This document shows positions 61,780 through 64,000 of a stretch of DNA of 64,000 nt, piece after piece. Position 1 is the first letter of the stretch. Each line of letters starts with the position of its first letter. The notes below the pieces were generated by a model. That model had not been told where the DNA came from. It was given only the letters and a program-made list of their open reading frames with translations, and did no database searches. The position numbers and the translations under genes were made by a program. The stretch is from Halobacterium zhouii (GTDB taxonomy: Archaea; Halobacteriota; Halobacteria; Halobacteriales; Halobacteriaceae). Location of the stretch: positions 248,001-312,000 of the forward strand of contig NZ_CP089593.1 in NCBI RefSeq assembly GCF_021249405.1, read 5' to 3'.

Positions 61780-62508
61780 ATGGCGAAACAGCCCCATCTC
61801 CTCGTGGAGGACGGCGACGTGAACGACATCGCACTCATCCCGGGGGACCCCGGGCGCGTCGACCGCATCGCGGGCCACTGCGACGACAGCGAGGTCGTCG
61901 CGGAAAACCGCGAGTACAAGGTCGTGAACGCGACGTACGACGGCGTCGATCTCACCATCTGCTCGACCGGCATCGGCTGTCCGTCGGCCGCTATCGCCGT
62001 GGAGGAACTCTCTCGCGTGGGCGTGGAGACGTTCATCCGCGTCGGCACCATCGGCGGCCTCCAGGAGCACGTCGAGGTCGGGGACATGATCGTCGCCACC
62101 GGCGCCGCCAAGGAGGAAGGGACGAGCAAGCGCTACGAGTCCGCGGTCTACCCCGCGGTGCCGGACTACGACGTGCTCACGAGTCTCGTGGACGTCTCCG
62201 AGGAGCGAGGCGAGGAGGTGCACGTCGGCCCCATCGTGAGCGACGACGCGTTCTACAACGAGGACGACGCGTACGTCGAGGACTGGAACGACGCTGGCCT
62301 ACTCGCCATCGAGATGGAGGCCGCGACCGTGTTCTCGCTCGCGCGCCGGAAGGGCCTCGCCGCGGGCGCCATCTGCACCGTCGACGGCAACCTCGTCGCC
62401 GGGAACCAGAAGGGCGCGGACAGCGACGACGAACTCCCGGAGAAGGCCAAGAACAACGTCGCGCGCGCCATCGACATCGCACTCGACTCGGTCGTCGAGT
62501 TGGCGTAG
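61780..62508 (+). CDS. udp: Uridine phosphorylase (nucleoside phosphorylase family I)
   Basis: 242 residues. MAKQPHLLVEDGDVNDIALI, PGDPGRVDRIA, a phosphate-binding STGIGCPSAAIAVEEL segment, VGTIGGLQEHVEVGDMIVAT and LAIEMEAATVF with the ribose- and base-contact glutamates. Phosphorolyses uridine (or a related nucleoside) to base and ribose-1-phosphate, entering the archaeal pentose degradation route. A hairpin follows the stop. Confidence 0.93.
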   Translation: MAKQPHLLVEDGDVNDIALIPGDPGRVDRIAGHCDDSEVVAENREYKVVNATYDGVDLTICSTGIGCPSAAIAVEELSRVGVETFIRVGTIGGLQEHVEVGDMIVATGAAKEEGTSKRYESAVYPAVPDYDVLTSLVDVSEERGEEVHVGPIVSDDAFYNEDDAYVEDWNDAGLLAIEMEAATVFSLARRKGLAAGAICTVDGNLVAGNQKGADSDDELPEKAKNNVARAIDIALDSVVELA

Positions 62509-62522
62509 CCGACTCGACTGCC

Positions 62523-62541
62523 TGGCAGACTTCGTCTGCCA
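62523..62541 (+). terminator. Hairpin after udp
   Basis: TGGCAGAC and GTCTGCCA pair perfectly around a TTC loop 15 nt after the udp stop. No T-run, so a weak terminator or mRNA-end hairpin. Confidence 0.4.
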
Positions 62542-62652
62542 ACGTCGTCGAACTCGCGTGAGCGCCCGAAACCCCACGATTCAGTCGTCTGGCTGCCGCA
62601 ACGAACTCCTCGAAGCGAAACATCCAACTTCCCGACCGGCGGACTGCGGGAC

Positions 62653-64000
62653 GTGCTCGCGGAACTGAAGCGCCGTCTCGTCGCCGCCCGCCGCCGCGTC
62701 TACCGCCTCGAGCGCCGCGAGGCCGAGCAGTTACGCAAGTGGCTCGAAACCACGAACAATCTCACCCACCTCTCGGTGCTGTTGTTCGTGCCGTTGCTCA
62801 TCGCGCTCGTCACGCTGCTGGCGAGCACCCTCGGCGTCGTCTCGTTCCTGCTGTTCCCGCCGCTCGCGTCCGGCACGTACACGCTGTTCTCGGACCCCGA
62901 GGGCCGCTACTCGGACCCCCGGAAGTTCGTCGGCGGGATGACCCTCGGCGCGCTCTGCGGGTGGGCGTCCGTGGAGTTCACCGCCGCGTACGTCTACGGC
63001 GTGCCCCCCGCCGAACTCGGCGCGCACGCCGGCGCCGCGGCGCTCAGCGTGTTGCTCACGGGAATCGTGGCGTGGACGGTCGACCTCGAACTCCCGACGG
63101 CGTTCTCCACCGCGTTGCTCGTGCTCATCACGGGCGCCGGACAGCTCGCGTACGTCGTGAGCGTCGCGCTCTCCACCAGCCTCGTCGCCCTCGTGTTCGT
63201 CGTGTGGCACCACGAGTTCTACTCCCAGCGCGCCCGTTTTCTCTACCAGACGACGAGGGCCGACGACCACGTCATCGTCCCGATGCGCGGCGACCGCGCC
63301 GCGGAAACGTCGATGTTTGGCGCGCGCATCGCCGCGGCCCACGACGCTGGAAAGGTCGTCCTCCTGGACGTCGTGGACGACGAGGACGTCGCCGCCGTCG
63401 AACGTGACGCCATCTCGGACGCGACCCGCGAGCGCCTCGACCAGGACAGAACTCGGGAGAGCGAGGCCGAGAACGAGGCCGAACAGCAGGCCGCTGACGC
63501 CACCGCGCTGGAACTCGAGGGGCAGGCGGACGCCATCGAGACGCGCATCGGCGTCCCCTGTGACGTGGTGGTCGCGGTGGCCGACGGCGACCCCGCGGAC
63601 ACCGTGCTGGCGACCGCCGAGGAGACCAACTCCGACCTCGTGGTGACGCCGTTCGAAGCCAACGGGAGCGGGCTCTCGCCGTTCGTGCGCTCGCTGTTCC
63701 GCAGCGACATGGACGCCATCGCGTTCCGGTCGACCGGCGGGCGCACGCGCTGGAAGCGCGTCATGGTGCCCGTGCGAACCGCCTCGGACGTGGCGCACGC
63801 GATGGTCGACTACGCCAGACGGCTCGTCGGGCAGACGGGGTCGCTCAGCGTCTGTTCCTGTATCGACGTGGAGCGCGACCGCCGGACGACGGAGTCGATG
63901 CTCGCCGACCTCACGGAGACGGTCGACGCTCGCTGTGAGACCCGCGTCTCGCGGTCGTCGGTCGAGTCGTTCCTAGAGCGAAACGACGCCCACTACGACG
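62653..64000 (+). CDS. HPP-family membrane protein with C-terminal universal-stress domain (3' end outside window)
   Basis: Starts at a GTG (LAELKRRLVAARRRVYRLER), with no closer ATG. Four or more hydrophobic helices follow from about residue 38 (TNNLTHLSVLLFVPLLIALV; SFLLFPPLASGTYTLFSD; AAALSVLLTGIVAWTVDL), the pattern of HPP membrane proteins. From about residue 205 the frame encodes a UspA-like alpha/beta domain (DDHVIVPMRGDRAAETSMFG, DTVLATAEETNSDLVVTP), and a second such domain begins near residue 370 (RVMVPVRTASDVAHAMVDYA). It runs off the right edge. Possibly a small-solute or ion transporter sensing nucleotides. Confidence 0.8.
   Translation, partial: MLAELKRRLVAARRRVYRLERREAEQLRKWLETTNNLTHLSVLLFVPLLIALVTLLASTLGVVSFLLFPPLASGTYTLFSDPEGRYSDPRKFVGGMTLGALCGWASVEFTAAYVYGVPPAELGAHAGAAALSVLLTGIVAWTVDLELPTAFSTALLVLITGAGQLAYVVSVALSTSLVALVFVVWHHEFYSQRARFLYQTTRADDHVIVPMRGDRAAETSMFGARIAAAHDAGKVVLLDVVDDEDVAAVERDAISDATRERLDQDRTRESEAENEAEQQAADATALELEGQADAIETRIGVPCDVVVAVADGDPADTVLATAEETNSDLVVTPFEANGSGLSPFVRSLFRSDMDAIAFRSTGGRTRWKRVMVPVRTASDVAHAMVDYARRLVGQTGSLSVCSCIDVERDRRTTESMLADLTETVDARCETRVSRSSVESFLERNDAHYD

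Overview
The window is a chromosomal segment of an extremely halophilic archaeon (class Halobacteria). The support is GC-rich DNA, acidic proteomes, leaderless genes with a TATA-like box about 26-29 nt before the start codon, the archaeal split RNA polymerase operon (rpoH-B''-B'-A'-A''), EF-2 with a diphthamide loop, type II GAPDH, and an S-layer glycoprotein with a PGF-CTERM tail next to an archaeosortase. A Halobacterium-like genus is a reasonable guess, but the sequence alone does not settle it.

Layout. 1-3.6 kb: an oligopeptide/dipeptide ABC importer on the minus strand (lipoprotein, permease, second permease cut by the window edge). 3.7-9.2 kb: tRNA-Phe, small membrane proteins, cold-shock protein and an aldo/keto reductase. 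9.3-24.1 kb: a HerA-type ATPase, a flavin monooxygenase, two ATP-grasp ligases flanking ribosomal protein L10e, Hsp20, GAPDH, an aminopeptidase, a zinc-finger protein, three methyltransferases in a row and a second P-loop ATPase. 24.6-28.3 kb: the S-layer gene followed by archaeosortase A, its expected processing enzyme. 29.0-37.4 kb: tRNA-Asp and the RNA polymerase/NusA operon. 37.7-40.0 kb: a sulfatase-like and an MscS-like gene sit between nusA and rps12. 40.1-49.1 kb: rps12-rps7, EF-2, ACT-domain protein/homoserine dehydrogenase, EF-1alpha and rps10, with a transporter and a DUF5781-type gene interspersed. 49.7-56.3 kb: an accessory stretch starting at tRNA-Ala, with a 5'-truncated replication-like gene, two lower-GC orphan genes, a broken small regulator, a nuclease-like protein, a P-loop membrane ATPase interrupted by an in-frame TAG, and a pilin. 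It looks like a decayed provirus or plasmid, although the transporter and pilin inside it could be host genes. 56.9-64 kb: metalloprotease lipoprotein, acetyltransferase, RNase R-like enzyme, PUA protein, uridine phosphorylase and a truncated HPP/USP membrane protein.

The most unusual signal is non-coding. Five half-units of about 110-170 bp lie at three intergenic loci (18.6, 20.2-20.5 and 28.4-28.8 kb). They share conserved flanks (GGACTGAAAGGGGC and GGGGCTTT), and four of them share internal boxes. In every copy the two variable arms just inside the flanks are complementary over 12-13 bp although their sequence differs between copies. This is covariation, so a folded RNA or single-stranded DNA is being maintained. 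Two of the loci are head-to-head pairs. A second recurrent pattern is that all three tRNA genes have a copy of their own 3' end 75-190 bp downstream, as expected from small integration scars. Other points are stop-start coupled leader ORFs in front of the S-layer gene and of the ACT/homoserine dehydrogenase pair, and a displaced fragment of the HerA gene 5' end upstream of rpl10e.
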